A DNA stretch of 64,000 nucleotides from Methanolinea sp. (GTDB taxonomy: Archaea > Halobacteriota > Methanomicrobia > Methanomicrobiales > Methanospirillaceae): assembly GCA_016699325.1 (NCBI GenBank), contig CP064971.1, positions 682,001 to 746,000 of the forward strand, written 5' to 3'. Positions within the stretch are counted from its first letter, which is position 1. Each line of letters starts with the position of its first letter. The translations under genes and the position numbers were made by a program. The notes beneath the pieces are model-generated. The model saw only the letters and a list, made by a program, of their open reading frames with translations. It searched no databases and had not been told where the DNA came from. Positions 43,392 through 52,521 of this stretch are shown here, piece by piece.

Positions 43392-43820
43392 TCACCTGCG
43401 CGGTTTCTCCTTGCGGCCGATGACCATCTCGTGGAGTGAAACGTTGTTCACCTTGGTCACGACATACCGTACGCCGGGGATATCCCCCATGGAACGGCCA
43501 AGCCTGCCACCGATTCCCTCTATCTCGACTTCATCGTGTTCATCGATGAAGTTGATTGCCCCGTCACCCACCGCAAACGCAGTGACCTGGCGCCCGTTCT
43601 TGATCAGCTGGACGCGGACGCATTTGCGGATGGCCGAGTTCGGCTGCTTTGCTTCCACGCCGATCTTTTCCAGCACGATACCCCGTGCCTGGGGTGCCCC
43701 CTCAAGGGGATCGGACTTCAGGTTCACACCCGAATGGCTCCGTACGTACTTGGGATCACTCCACCGGAACTTTTTGGCATCGCGGGTGAGTTTCCTTGCA
43801 GCAAATTTTCCCTGTCCCAT
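43392..43820 (-). CDS. rps12: Ribosomal protein uS12
   Basis: uS12 sits at the decoding centre. KQPNSAIRKCVRVQLIKNGR is the universal signature; VNNVSLHEMVIGRKEK is the archaeal C-terminus. The 142-residue length is standard. First gene of an rps12-rps7-fusA unit. Confidence 0.96.
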   Translation of the reverse strand: MGQGKFAARKLTRDAKKFRWSDPKYVRSHSGVNLKSDPLEGAPQARGIVLEKIGVEAKQPNSAIRKCVRVQLIKNGRQVTAFAVGDGAINFIDEHDEVEIEGIGGRLGRSMGDIPGVRYVVTKVNNVSLHEMVIGRKEKPRR

Positions 43821-43873
43821 GAAATCCCTCAGTTATTTTACACGTGTCGACGATGTGGATAGACCCCACTGTG

Positions 43874-43962
43874 ATATATATAATCGCGCGGAACGGTTTT
43901 ATATATTGTGGAGTCCCTTTTTGTGCCTGGTAAGGTTATCCCGCATTGCTAATAATATTATA
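43874..43962. promoter_or_regulatory. Divergent promoter region, rps12 operon and queD
   Basis: A minus-strand TATA box ATTATATATATC lies at 43874-43884, about 55-60 bp before the rps12 ATG. For queD, an AT-rich CTAATAATATTATACG at 43949-43964 lies about 25 bp before ATG 43987. A further TTTTATATATTG at 43900-43911 could serve either direction. Confidence 0.45.
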
Positions 43963-43986
43963 CGTCTATCCGGCGTACCTGTACTG

Positions 43987-44391
43987 ATGAATTCCCGTAT
44001 CTATAAGCGGGTGCATTTCGATGCCAGCCACAGGCTCATGCACTATCGCGGGAAATGCGCAAACCTCCATGGCCACCGCTGGAAAGTAGAGGTCTGGATC
44101 ACCGGAGAGGTGGACCCGGCCACCGGAATACTTGTCGATTACAATGCCATCAAATCGATTGTCGAGCGCTTCGATCACCAGATCATCCTCAACCGCGACG
44201 ACCCGATGGCAGCATGCATCGGGCAGTTCCAGCCAGTTGTCACCACGCCCGGAGACCCGACAAGCGAACTCCTCGCTGAAATCATCCGGGATACCATCGA
44301 AGCGGAATGCCGGGAGGCAGGGGCCGCAGCACAGGTGGAACGGATCAGGGTCTGGGAGTCGGAGACCTGTTTTGCCGAGATCGGGTCATGA
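43987..44391 (+). CDS. queD: 6-carboxy-5,6,7,8-tetrahydropterin synthase
   Basis: QueD converts dihydroneopterin triphosphate to 6-carboxytetrahydropterin on the route to 7-cyano-7-deazaguanine, the precursor of archaeosine in tRNA position 15. Zinc ligands are in VHFDASHRLMH and ANLHGHRWKVEVW; the catalytic CxxxHGH motif is KCANLHGH; the C-terminal Glu is in VWESETCFAE. Length 134. The long open frame upstream to 42925 is antisense noise. It overlaps queE by 4 bp. Confidence 0.92.
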   Translation: MNSRIYKRVHFDASHRLMHYRGKCANLHGHRWKVEVWITGEVDPATGILVDYNAIKSIVERFDHQIILNRDDPMAACIGQFQPVVTTPGDPTSELLAEIIRDTIEAECREAGAAAQVERIRVWESETCFAEIGS

Positions 44392-44996
44392 GAATCGCTG
44401 AGATCTTCCGATCGGTCCAGGGGGAAGGAAAATGCCAGGGGGCTCCCTGCACCTTCCTGCGGCTTGCCGGGTGCAACCTCGCCTGTGCCTGGTGCGACAC
44501 CCCCTCTGCCAGGAGCGGGGGGGTGGACATGACCTGCGACGAGGTCATGCAGCGGATCGCGGCAGTCACCGGGCACCGCCTCTGCATTACAGGGGGCGAA
44601 CCGCTCATGCAGGCTGAGGGGTTGCTCCCCCTGGTGCGTTTTTACAGCGGCAGGGGGGTTGAGATCGAGATCGAAACAAACGGCACGATCGATTTTCGCC
44701 CGTTCCAGCCCTATGCCTCGATCTGCATGGACGTGAAGTGTCCCTCATCGGGCATGCGGTCTGATACCGGGCTTCTCGCCTTCCTTTCCCCCCGCGACAG
44801 CCTCAGGTTCGTGGTGGCAGGGAGGGAGGACTGCGAGTTCGCGGCCCGGATCCTGGAAGAGCATCCGGTCCGGTGCGAAGTCTTCTTCTCCCCGGTGTTC
44901 GGATCGGATTACCGGCAGGTTGCCGATTTCATCGTCGCCCGTGACCTCCCGGTCCGGCTCCAGGTCCAGCTGCACAAGGTTGTCGGGGTGCCATGA
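44388..44996 (+). CDS. queE: 7-carboxy-7-deazaguanine synthase (radical SAM)
   Basis: QueE rearranges 6-carboxytetrahydropterin. FRSVQGEGKCQGAPCTFLRL opens the protein and the cluster motif CNLACAWCD (CxxxCxxC) follows at residue 30. CITGGEPLMQAEG is the glycine-rich SAM site. The 202-residue form with the standard spacing is compact. It sits between queD and queC with 4-bp overlaps on both sides. Confidence 0.92.
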   Translation: MRIAEIFRSVQGEGKCQGAPCTFLRLAGCNLACAWCDTPSARSGGVDMTCDEVMQRIAAVTGHRLCITGGEPLMQAEGLLPLVRFYSGRGVEIEIETNGTIDFRPFQPYASICMDVKCPSSGMRSDTGLLAFLSPRDSLRFVVAGREDCEFAARILEEHPVRCEVFFSPVFGSDYRQVADFIVARDLPVRLQVQLHKVVGVP

Positions 44997-45667
44997 TGCG
45001 GGCGGTCTGTCTCCTCTCCGGCGGTATGGACTCTGCCACGCTGGCATACCATGCCCGTCATGAAGGCTACGATCTCATCTGCCTCCATCTCAATTACGGG
45101 CAGAGGACCGAGAGAAAAGAGCGGTTGGCGGCACGGACCATCGCCGGCCTTCTCGGGGCGGAGGAGTTCATCGAGATCGACCTCGCCTACCTGGCCCGGT
45201 TCGGCGGAAGCAGCCTGACCGATCACCGGATTGCCATCGAGAGGTTCAGGGAGGGCGGTGAGGGGGTGCCCGCCACCTATGTCCCGTTCCGGAACGCCAA
45301 CCTCCTCTCCATTGCCACAAGCTGTGCCGAGGCGAAGGGTGCGGGTGCGGTCTTTATCGGAGTCCAGTCCCGGGACTACAGCGGGTACCCTGACTGCCAG
45401 CCTCGGTTTATCGAGGCCTTCCAACGGGTGGTGGACACCGGTACCCGTGACGGGACCCGGATCAGCATCATGGCCCCGTTCCTGGACATGACCAAGCAGG
45501 AGATACTGTCGCTCGGGCGTACGCTCGGGGTACCGTACGAGCATACCTGGTCCTGCTACCAGGACGAAGAGAAAGCCTGCGGGTTATGCGGGGCCTGCTA
45601 TTTCAGGAAGGCCGCGTTCGAGGCGCTCGGCATGAAGGACCCCATACCCTACAAGGGAGATGACTGA
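44993..45667 (+). CDS. queC: 7-cyano-7-deazaguanine synthase
   Basis: QueC makes preQ0 from 7-carboxy-7-deazaguanine with ATP and ammonia. The P-loop-like pyrophosphatase motif is CLLSGGMDSATLAYHA; the C-terminal zinc site is SCYQDEEKACGLCGACYFRK. Length 224 is normal. The cluster thus encodes preQ0 production; the transglycosylase and ArcS steps for archaeosine are not in this window. Confidence 0.94.
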   Translation: MMRAVCLLSGGMDSATLAYHARHEGYDLICLHLNYGQRTERKERLAARTIAGLLGAEEFIEIDLAYLARFGGSSLTDHRIAIERFREGGEGVPATYVPFRNANLLSIATSCAEAKGAGAVFIGVQSRDYSGYPDCQPRFIEAFQRVVDTGTRDGTRISIMAPFLDMTKQEILSLGRTLGVPYEHTWSCYQDEEKACGLCGACYFRKAAFEALGMKDPIPYKGDD

Positions 45668-46174
45668 ATGGAACTCTACCGTGGAAAACGAATGAGCATC
45701 GAGAAGAAGCAGGTCCGGCTTGCCAGCGGGCGGGAGGTGGAACGAATCGTGGTCCACCCGGGAGATGCTGCAGCGGTCCTGCCGGTCAGGGCAGACGGCT
45801 GCTGCTATCTCATCCGCCAGTTCCGTGCTGCGATAGGAGAGAGCATACTCGAGGTGCCGGCCGGAACGCTGCGTGCCGGAGAGCGGCCGGAAGATGCCGC
45901 GCACCGGGAACTGATCGAGGAGACCGGCCTGCAGGCAGAGACGCTGATCGACCGGGGGTTCATCTTCACCACCCCGGGTTTTAGCGACGAGCGTATCTTT
46001 CTCTATGAGGGATATGGGCTCTCCCCCTCATGCCTGCACCAGAAGGACGATGATGAGGAGATCGAGCTTCTCAAGGTACCCCTTGCCGACCTTCCGGCCA
46101 TGATACGGGACGGCGCGATATCCGATGCTAAGACCATCGCCCTAGTGTACCGGTGCCTGGTCTCCGGAAAATAA
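45668..46174 (+). CDS. NUDIX hydrolase, ADP-ribose pyrophosphatase-like
   Basis: The Nudix box is complete: GTLRAGERPEDAAHRELIEE followed by TG (about residues 59-80). The N-terminus (RGKRMSIEKKQVRLASGREV) and RADGCCYLIRQFR resemble ADP-ribose pyrophosphatases. Length 168. It starts immediately after the queC stop, so it is transcribed with queDEC, but a role in that pathway is not indicated. Confidence 0.85.
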   Translation: MELYRGKRMSIEKKQVRLASGREVERIVVHPGDAAAVLPVRADGCCYLIRQFRAAIGESILEVPAGTLRAGERPEDAAHRELIEETGLQAETLIDRGFIFTTPGFSDERIFLYEGYGLSPSCLHQKDDDEEIELLKVPLADLPAMIRDGAISDAKTIALVYRCLVSGK

Positions 46175-46259
46175 CCTTCCCCGGAGGGGGCGTGGCGCAA
46201 ATTTATAGCGCCCTGTGTCGAATAGTAGTAAGATTTTCCACGAGTGGTGGTGCAGAGGT

Positions 46260-47531
46260 ATGGCCGAACCAGCCCAGATGGATGACGCGCGGCGGCGGTA
46301 CGAGTTCAGAAAGACCCTCGAGAAGCTGCAGGCAAAACAGGGGAGCGGAACCGAGCTCATCTCGCTCTACGTCCCTCCTGACAAACAGATCCATGACGTG
46401 GTCGGCCAGCTCCGCGATGAGTTCGGGCAGTGCGCCAATATCAAGAGCAAACAGACCAGGACAAACGTCCAAAGCGCGATATCATCGATCCTCTCCCGCC
46501 TGAAATATTACAAAAACCCTCCTGAAAACGGCATGGCGGTCTTCTGCGGCACCATACAGCTTGGAGGAGACCGGTCCGACCTGGAATGCACCATCATTGA
46601 GCCGCCCGAACCCCTTAACCTCTACCTGTACCGGTGCAGTTCGAACTTCGAGCTCGAGCCCCTCAGGGAGATGCTCGAGGAAAAGAACGTGTATGGCCTG
46701 CTGGTGCTCGACAGGAGAGAGGCGTACTGGGGTTTCCTGCGGGGAAACCGGATCGAGCCGATCGGTGGTGTCACATCGACTGTCCCCGGCAAGCAGAGGA
46801 AAGGGGGGCAGTCCAGCGTCCGGTTCCAGCGCCTCCGTGAAATCGCCATCAACGAGTTCTACACCAAGATTGGAGAGCGGGCAAGCGACATATTCCTCTC
46901 CGAGAAGGACTTTTTCGAGCGGTTCAGGGGCGTCCTGATCGGTGGCCCGAGCCCGACCAAGGAAGAGTTCGAGGCCGGCCAGTACCTGCACCACGAAATC
47001 CAGAAGCGGATCATCGGGCTCTTCGATGTCGCCTATACCAACGAGAGCGGACTTGCCGAGCTGGTGGACGCTGCCAAGGATGCCCTCAAGGGCATGGCGG
47101 TGGTCAAGGAGAAAGAGATCATGAACCGGTTCCTCAAAGAACTCGTAAGAGAGGACGGCCTTGCGGCCTACGGCGAGGAGAGTGTCAGGAAGAACCTCGA
47201 TCTCGGAGCCGTTGACACCCTCATCCTCTCAAGCAGGCTGCGGAAGTCACGGGTCACCATCACGTGCCAGAACTGCGGTCGTTCCGAAGAGCGGACCATC
47301 TCGCTTGAACCGGGCAAGACCGTCGAGGATATTCTCGCCACCACCTGCCGGCAGTGCACTGCCCCGATGGTGGTCGATTCGGAAGTGGATATCGTTGAGG
47401 AACTGACTACCCTTGCCGACCAGACCAGCACGAAGGTGGAGATCATCTCTGACGATTTCGAAGAGGGAGCCATTCTGTATACCGCGTTTGGCGGTATTGC
47501 TGCAATGCTCAGGTACAGGACGGGGTTCTGA
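46260..47531 (+). CDS. prf1: Peptide chain release factor aRF1
   Basis: aRF1 reads all three stop codons and triggers peptide release. The NIKS stop-recognition motif appears in CANIKSKQTRTNV near residue 61, and the catalytic GGQ in RKGGQSSVRFQRLRE near residue 180. A zinc-ribbon-like CQNCGR plus CRQC pair lies late, as in archaeal homologues. I use ATG 46260; ATG 46278 is an alternative. It heads a run of four translation genes and overlaps argS by one base. Confidence 0.95.
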   Translation: MAEPAQMDDARRRYEFRKTLEKLQAKQGSGTELISLYVPPDKQIHDVVGQLRDEFGQCANIKSKQTRTNVQSAISSILSRLKYYKNPPENGMAVFCGTIQLGGDRSDLECTIIEPPEPLNLYLYRCSSNFELEPLREMLEEKNVYGLLVLDRREAYWGFLRGNRIEPIGGVTSTVPGKQRKGGQSSVRFQRLREIAINEFYTKIGERASDIFLSEKDFFERFRGVLIGGPSPTKEEFEAGQYLHHEIQKRIIGLFDVAYTNESGLAELVDAAKDALKGMAVVKEKEIMNRFLKELVREDGLAAYGEESVRKNLDLGAVDTLILSSRLRKSRVTITCQNCGRSEERTISLEPGKTVEDILATTCRQCTAPMVVDSEVDIVEELTTLADQTSTKVEIISDDFEEGAILYTAFGGIAAMLRYRTGF

Positions 47532-49195
47532 TGTACCTGGAGACCTTCGAGACCATCAGCAGGGCGCTCGCATCGGCGACCGGAATCCCACATCCGCCTC
47601 TTACCGATGGTGGTGCGCACGCCGATTTTGCCTCCACGGTCGCCTTTGACCTGGCAAAAGAACGGAAAACGCCTCCCGCGAAGATCGCCGCGGAGCTTGC
47701 AGAAGGCCTGCGGACCGATCCAGACCTGCACATCGTCCGGATAGAGACCCGGGGGCCGTATATCAACTTCCATACCGGGAGTGGTTACACCAGGGAGACC
47801 CTGGCCCGGGCCATCCTTCCAGGATACGGGAGCCTTCCGCGGCAGCCGGTGCGGATCGTGCTGGAGCATACCAGTGCAAACCCGAACGGACCCCTCCATG
47901 TTGGTCATATCAGGAACACCATCATCGGGGACACTCTGGCCAGGGCGTTCCGCAAGGCGGGCCATACCGTCGAAGTGCAGTACTACGTCAATGACATGGG
48001 GCGCCAGATCGCTATTGTTGTCTGGGGATTCACCCACCTTGACAGCGCCCGGCGCGAAGGTGAAAAGGGTGATCACCATGTTGCACGGGTATACATCGCA
48101 GCAAACCGCGAGATCGGGCAGGATCCCGGGATCGTTTTCGATGTTGACCGCTTAATGCAGGAGGTTGAGCGGGGGGATGCAAAGACGGTATCGCTCTTCA
48201 GGGACGCGGTGAACGAATGCCTCGATGGTTTCAGGGAGACCCTGGACGCTCTGAACGCCCGCCACGACCGGTTCGTGTGGGAGAGCGATTTCATCCGGAA
48301 CGGGGATACCTCCCGGGTCATCGCCCGTCTCATCCATCTCCCCGAGTGCCATGACGACGGGAGGCTCTGGATCGACCTTTCTTCTGCCGGGTTCGAGAAG
48401 GAGTACGTGCTGCGGAGGAGCGATGGGACAACGGTGTATGCTGCCCGCGACCTTGCCTACCATGTATGGAAAGGACGGAACTTCGACCGCGTGATCGATG
48501 TCCTGGGAGCGGATCACAAGCTGATCGGGTCCCAGCTCATCGCCACCCTGCGGCTGCTCGGAGAAAATGCTCCGGAGATCATCCATTTCGAGTTTGTCTC
48601 GCTACCGGAAGGTGCGATGAGCACCAGGGCAGGGACCTTCATTTCTGCCGATGAGCTGATCGAAGAAGTCACCAGGAGGGCGTACGAAGAAGTCACCGCA
48701 CGGCGCGATGACCTCGATTACCAGGCCAGGCAGGCAATCGCCCGGGCCGTTGCCCTGGCCGCCATCCGCTACGACATCGTCAGGATCTCCCCGGAGAAGA
48801 GCACGGTTTTCGACTGGGACGAGGCCCTCGACTTTGAGCGGCAGAGCGGGCCCTACATCCAGTACGCCCATGCACGGGCATGCAGTATCCTCGAAAAGGC
48901 CGGGGACTTTGAACCGGCATTTACCCTTGCCATGGAAAGTGAGATCGCACTTGCCAAGCACATCGCAAAGTTCCCCTGGGTGCTCAAATCTGCTGTCAGG
49001 GACCTGCGGCCCCACCTGATTGCCACCTATGCCAGGGAACTGGCCGACCTCTTCAACGTCTTCTACCAGTTCGAACCGGTCCTAAAGAGCCAGGGTGAGA
49101 CAAGAGACAGTCGCCTCACCCTGGTGCTGGCAACAAAAAACACCCTTCGGGAGGCACTTGAGACCCTTGGCATCGAAGCACTCGCAACCATGTAA
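47531..49195 (+). CDS. argS: Arginyl-tRNA synthetase
   Basis: ArgRS charges tRNA-Arg. The class I HIGH motif is LEHTSANPNGPLHVGHIRNT (HVGH) near residue 128, and the KMSKS equivalent is GAMSTRAGTFI. The N-terminal domain (VAFDLAKERKTPPAKIAAEL) is the Arg-specific additional domain, and the C-terminal anticodon domain contains ARACSILEKA and DLFNVFYQFEPVL. Length 554 is normal for archaea. Confidence 0.95.
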   Translation: MYLETFETISRALASATGIPHPPLTDGGAHADFASTVAFDLAKERKTPPAKIAAELAEGLRTDPDLHIVRIETRGPYINFHTGSGYTRETLARAILPGYGSLPRQPVRIVLEHTSANPNGPLHVGHIRNTIIGDTLARAFRKAGHTVEVQYYVNDMGRQIAIVVWGFTHLDSARREGEKGDHHVARVYIAANREIGQDPGIVFDVDRLMQEVERGDAKTVSLFRDAVNECLDGFRETLDALNARHDRFVWESDFIRNGDTSRVIARLIHLPECHDDGRLWIDLSSAGFEKEYVLRRSDGTTVYAARDLAYHVWKGRNFDRVIDVLGADHKLIGSQLIATLRLLGENAPEIIHFEFVSLPEGAMSTRAGTFISADELIEEVTRRAYEEVTARRDDLDYQARQAIARAVALAAIRYDIVRISPEKSTVFDWDEALDFERQSGPYIQYAHARACSILEKAGDFEPAFTLAMESEIALAKHIAKFPWVLKSAVRDLRPHLIATYARELADLFNVFYQFEPVLKSQGETRDSRLTLVLATKNTLREALETLGIEALATM

Positions 49196-50069
49196 GGCGC
49201 TCCGGAGCCAGGGATACCAGTTCGTTGCGCCGGACTCCTCTGCAGCGGTCAAGCCCTGCCTCTGGTGCAAGAAGGCGCTCAAGGGGGGTGAAAAGTGTTA
49301 CAAGCACCAGTTCTACGGGGTGGAGAGTCACCGGTGTGTCCAGATGACCCCGACGCTCCGGTGCAACCACCGCTGTCTCTTCTGCTGGCGGTCGTTCGAA
49401 CACGAGTACCCGGGCGAACGCGAGTGCAGCCCCGAAGAGATCGTCGCCAGGATCCCGGATCTCCAGAAGAGAGCCCTCTCGGGATACAAGGTCTCCCCGT
49501 ACGTGACCGCGGAGCGGTTTTCAGAGGCGCTCTCCCCCCGGCACGTTGCCATTTCCCTTTCCGGCGAACCAACGCTCTACCCGTACCTGCCGGAACTGAT
49601 CGACCTGTTCACGCACCAGGGTTACACTACGTTCCTGGTCTCCAACGGGACAAGGCCATGGGTAATCGATGCCTGCCGCCCGTTCCAGACCTACATCTCG
49701 CTCCCAGCACCTGACCGCGAATCCTATCTCCGTATCTGCCGGCCCCTGGAAGACTGCTGGGACCTGATCGGGGAGAGCATCGCGCTCCTGGGAACCCGCC
49801 GATCGGCGGTCCGGATCACCCTGGTACAGGGCATCAATTCCTCTGCACCCGGGAAATATGCCAAACTGGTCCAGGACTCGGGAGCAACCTTCGTTGAGGT
49901 GAAGGGATATATGTATCTTGGATACAGTAGAAAACGATTGGGGAGAGAGAATATGCCGCGACATGCGGATGTGCGGGCATTTGCCGGTAGCATTGCCAGC
50001 CATTGCGATTACCGGATCACGGATGAGAACCCTGCAAGCAGGGTGGTGCTCCTGGAGCAGGACCCATGA
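49167..50069 (+). CDS. taw1: S-adenosylmethionine-dependent tRNA 4-demethylwyosine synthase (TYW1/Taw1)
   Basis: Taw1 builds the tricyclic imidazopurine of wyosine on G37 of tRNA-Phe using a radical SAM and a second Fe-S cluster. The SAM cluster motif is CNHRCLFCWRS; additional N-terminal Cys lie in KPCLWCKKAL and GEKCYKHQFYG. ISLSGEPTLYPYLPELI and KGYMYLGYSRKRLGRENMPR are family signatures. The start is uncertain: the frame is open from 49095 and overlaps argS; TTG 49167 has a GGGAGG 12 bp before it, TTG 49158 one 3 bp before it. Overlaps sepS by 4 bp. Confidence 0.92.
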   Translation: MASKHSQPCKALRSQGYQFVAPDSSAAVKPCLWCKKALKGGEKCYKHQFYGVESHRCVQMTPTLRCNHRCLFCWRSFEHEYPGERECSPEEIVARIPDLQKRALSGYKVSPYVTAERFSEALSPRHVAISLSGEPTLYPYLPELIDLFTHQGYTTFLVSNGTRPWVIDACRPFQTYISLPAPDRESYLRICRPLEDCWDLIGESIALLGTRRSAVRITLVQGINSSAPGKYAKLVQDSGATFVEVKGYMYLGYSRKRLGRENMPRHADVRAFAGSIASHCDYRITDENPASRVVLLEQDP

Positions 50070-51649
50070 GGTTTGACCCCGAAGAGTTCCGGAAGAAGGC
50101 CCGCGACCATTTTGAAGAGGCCTGGTATGCAGGGGCCCGGGTCATTACGCCGCCGCGGTCGGGTGACAGGTATCCCCGGCTCAGGTACGGGCAGGCCAGG
50201 CCGCATCCCGTGTATTCCATGGTCCAGCGGCTGAGAGAGACCTACCTCTCTCTCGGGTTCGACGAGGCCTGCAATCCCATCATCGTCGAGGAGCAGGAAG
50301 TGTACCGGCAGTTCGGCCCCGAAGCCCGGGCCGTCCTTGACCGGGTCTTCTACCTCGGCGGTCTAGAGCGGCCGAACCAGGGGATCGGCAGGGCCGAACT
50401 CGAAGGGATTGCCGCGATAACCGGCAAGCAGGCCGGTCGGGATGAGGAGGAGCGACTCCGGGAGCTCCTCCAGTCCTACAAGAAATCGGCCATCGATGGC
50501 GATGATCTCATCCGTGCCACGTCCCAGGTGCTCGGGATCGATGACGGGATGACCGTTGAGATCTATGACCGGGTCTTCTCTGCCTTCAAGGATCTCACCC
50601 CCCGTTCCTCCCGGAGCACGCTTCGCAGCCACATGACCAGCGGGTGGTTCATAACGCTGGGGGAGATATGGGAGAGGCAGCCCCTCCCGCTCCGCCTCTT
50701 CTCGATCGACCGCTGTTTCCGAAGGGAACAGGAGGAGGGGCCGACCCGGCTCATGAGCTACCATTCAGCTTCGTGCGTGGTTGCCGGCGAGGATGTTACC
50801 ATCGACGAAGGAAAAGCGGTCAGCAGGGCGCTGCTCTCCGCGTTCGGGTATACCGACTTCCGGTTCGTCCCTGATGAGAAACGCTCCAAGTACTACATGC
50901 CCGGCACCCAGACCGAGGTGTACGCACGCCACCCGGTCCACGACTGGGTGGAGGTTGCCACGTTCGGGCTCTACTCGCCATCGGCGCTCGGGGAATACGG
51001 GATCGGTATCCCGGTCATGAACCTGGGGCTTGGGGTGGAACGGTTGGCGATGATCGCGTACCATGCCGATGATGTCCGGAAACTGACATTTCCCCAGTTC
51101 TTCCCGGTGACCTTCTCCGATTTCGAGATTGCAGGGGCCGTAGGTCTACGCGAAGAACCGGAAACCCGGGAGGGGAGGGACCTGGCATCGGCGATCCATG
51201 CTGCCGCCCTTGCCCATGGGGACGAGCCGGGCCCCTGCTCGTTTGTTGCATACCAGGGCTCCCTGGCCGGGCACGAGGTGACGGTCCATGTCGAGGAGCC
51301 GGAAACGGGATCGCGGCTCCTCGGCCCGGCCTGTGGAAACGAGATCGTTGTCCACCAGGGTTCGGTCCTCGGAGTTCCCGATACTGAAAAATGGAAGGAT
51401 GTGCGGGAACAGGGGGTCTCTACCGGCCTGACCTATCTCTCGGCGGTCGCAGCACTGGCGGCGGCCCGGATCGAATCCGGCGCCCGGTGCGGGGAGGGGA
51501 TCACCGTTCAGGTGAAGATGGCAAAACATCCGGGCGATATCAATATCCGCATCAGGGACTACGCCATGCGGTTTATCACCGACAACAACCGGAAGATCGA
51601 TGTGAGGGGTCCGGTATTCCTCACCGTGCGCTCGGAAATCGTCGGGTAA
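50066..51649 (+). CDS. sepS: O-phosphoseryl-tRNA(Cys) synthetase (SepRS)
   Basis: SepRS charges tRNA-Cys with O-phosphoserine, which SepCysS then converts to Cys; it is a methanogen-type enzyme. The class II core motifs are present: RPHPVYSMVQRLRETYLSLG (motif 1), RLFSIDRCFRREQEEGPTRL (motif 2) and GLGVERLAMIAYHADDVRKL (motif 3). TLRSHMTSGWF is a SepRS signature. The 527-residue length matches. SepCysS is not in the window. Confidence 0.95.
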   Translation: MRFDPEEFRKKARDHFEEAWYAGARVITPPRSGDRYPRLRYGQARPHPVYSMVQRLRETYLSLGFDEACNPIIVEEQEVYRQFGPEARAVLDRVFYLGGLERPNQGIGRAELEGIAAITGKQAGRDEEERLRELLQSYKKSAIDGDDLIRATSQVLGIDDGMTVEIYDRVFSAFKDLTPRSSRSTLRSHMTSGWFITLGEIWERQPLPLRLFSIDRCFRREQEEGPTRLMSYHSASCVVAGEDVTIDEGKAVSRALLSAFGYTDFRFVPDEKRSKYYMPGTQTEVYARHPVHDWVEVATFGLYSPSALGEYGIGIPVMNLGLGVERLAMIAYHADDVRKLTFPQFFPVTFSDFEIAGAVGLREEPETREGRDLASAIHAAALAHGDEPGPCSFVAYQGSLAGHEVTVHVEEPETGSRLLGPACGNEIVVHQGSVLGVPDTEKWKDVREQGVSTGLTYLSAVAALAAARIESGARCGEGITVQVKMAKHPGDINIRIRDYAMRFITDNNRKIDVRGPVFLTVRSEIVG

Positions 51650-51960
51650 TACCCGGCCGGCCGCCCCTGTTTTCAGCGGTTCTCTCTCCGGCCGGTGCCG
51701 GTGACTGTAATTATGCGCCGGTCGTCCCGCTGTACTTTTCCACCAGCGTTCCGGCGATCTGGGTGACGGGGCCCATGGATGAGATCACGCCCTAGGTAGC
51801 AGAGACGGGTTCGCTTGGTCCCAACGGCAAAGAACCATGTCCCCGGCAGCTCTGGTGAATGATACGGGTATGACTGCAGCGGAGACCGATTAGAGCGGAG
51901 CGCCCTGCCTCCCGGGGTCCTGGCCGAACCTTTATTCGTTCCGCAGGTAACAGATCGGGC
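51650..51960. other. Intergenic region, no confident gene
   Basis: This 311-bp gap follows sepS. One plus-strand frame reads NYAPVVPLYFSTSVPAIWVT up to TAG at 51795, with no clear start, so I do not call it. A TATA-like CCTTTATTCG at 51930-51939 probably belongs to the following small membrane-protein gene. Confidence 0.5.
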
Positions 51961-52299
51961 ATGGCTGCGAAGCGATCGTTCTGGCCGGGGATCACTATCG
52001 GCTTTTTGGTGATGGTGCTCCTCGGCTCCCTCCCGGTCCTCGGCCCGGCCATCGGGGGATTCATCGCCGGCATAATAGCACGGGGAGGCGCCTGGGGCGG
52101 GGCCGCCGCAGGGTTTTTTTCGGGTCTCATATCGGCAATCATCTTTTCTTTTCTCAACGCCATTGGAGGAGGACTCCCCTTCGGGACTCCGGAATTTATT
52201 CCGGCAATGGCAATCGGGTTGTATGTCGTGGTCCTTACCCTCTATTTCGGGATCTTCGCCTTCCTGGGTGGGTTGACCGCAGGGGCGATTGTAAAATGA
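51961..52299 (+). CDS. Small membrane protein (DUF5518-like)
   Basis: The 112-residue protein is almost entirely hydrophobic, with three to four membrane segments (GITIGFLVMVLLGSLPVLG, IGGFIAGIIARGGAWGGAAA, AMAIGLYVVVLTLYFGIFAF). Gly-rich packing resembles DUF5518 proteins of haloarchaea and methanogens. Function unknown. Start ATG 51961 is about 28 bp after a TATA-like element, compatible with a leaderless transcript. Confidence 0.7.
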   Translation: MAAKRSFWPGITIGFLVMVLLGSLPVLGPAIGGFIAGIIARGGAWGGAAAGFFSGLISAIIFSFLNAIGGGLPFGTPEFIPAMAIGLYVVVLTLYFGIFAFLGGLTAGAIVK

Positions 52300-52315
52300 T
52301 CGGATCCGATATACC

Positions 52316-52450
52316 ATGAAAAGAGAGAAACCCCGGGAAAAGGGGGAGTCTGTGAGGTTTCTCTTCAAGGTGGTCTTCTGCAGAGGGGGGTGCGGGGGCC
52401 TGTTCCGCGAAGGTCCTCCCGCAGACCTCTCCACTCCTCATGTCTGGTGA
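52316..52450 (+). CDS. Candidate small Cys-containing peptide
   Basis: ATG 52316 to TGA 52448-52450 encodes 44 residues: a basic N-terminus (MKREKPREKGESVRFLFK) followed by VVFCRGGCGGLFREGPPADL and a hydrophobic end. The CRGGCGG core resembles a half zinc knuckle or a modified-peptide core. A second frame, from ATG 52440, encodes 23 residues containing RPCAVKVKE. Together they might be a broken small protein. Support is only the open frame and its position next to rlmH and, convergently, a radical SAM gene. Confidence 0.3.
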   Translation: MKREKPREKGESVRFLFKVVFCRGGCGGLFREGPPADLSTPHVW

Positions 52451-52521
52451 ACGGGATGAAGAACACCGGCCGTGCGCCGTGAAAGTGAAAGAGCCGGCTC
52501 AAGGGGGCTGACCCAAGAACC

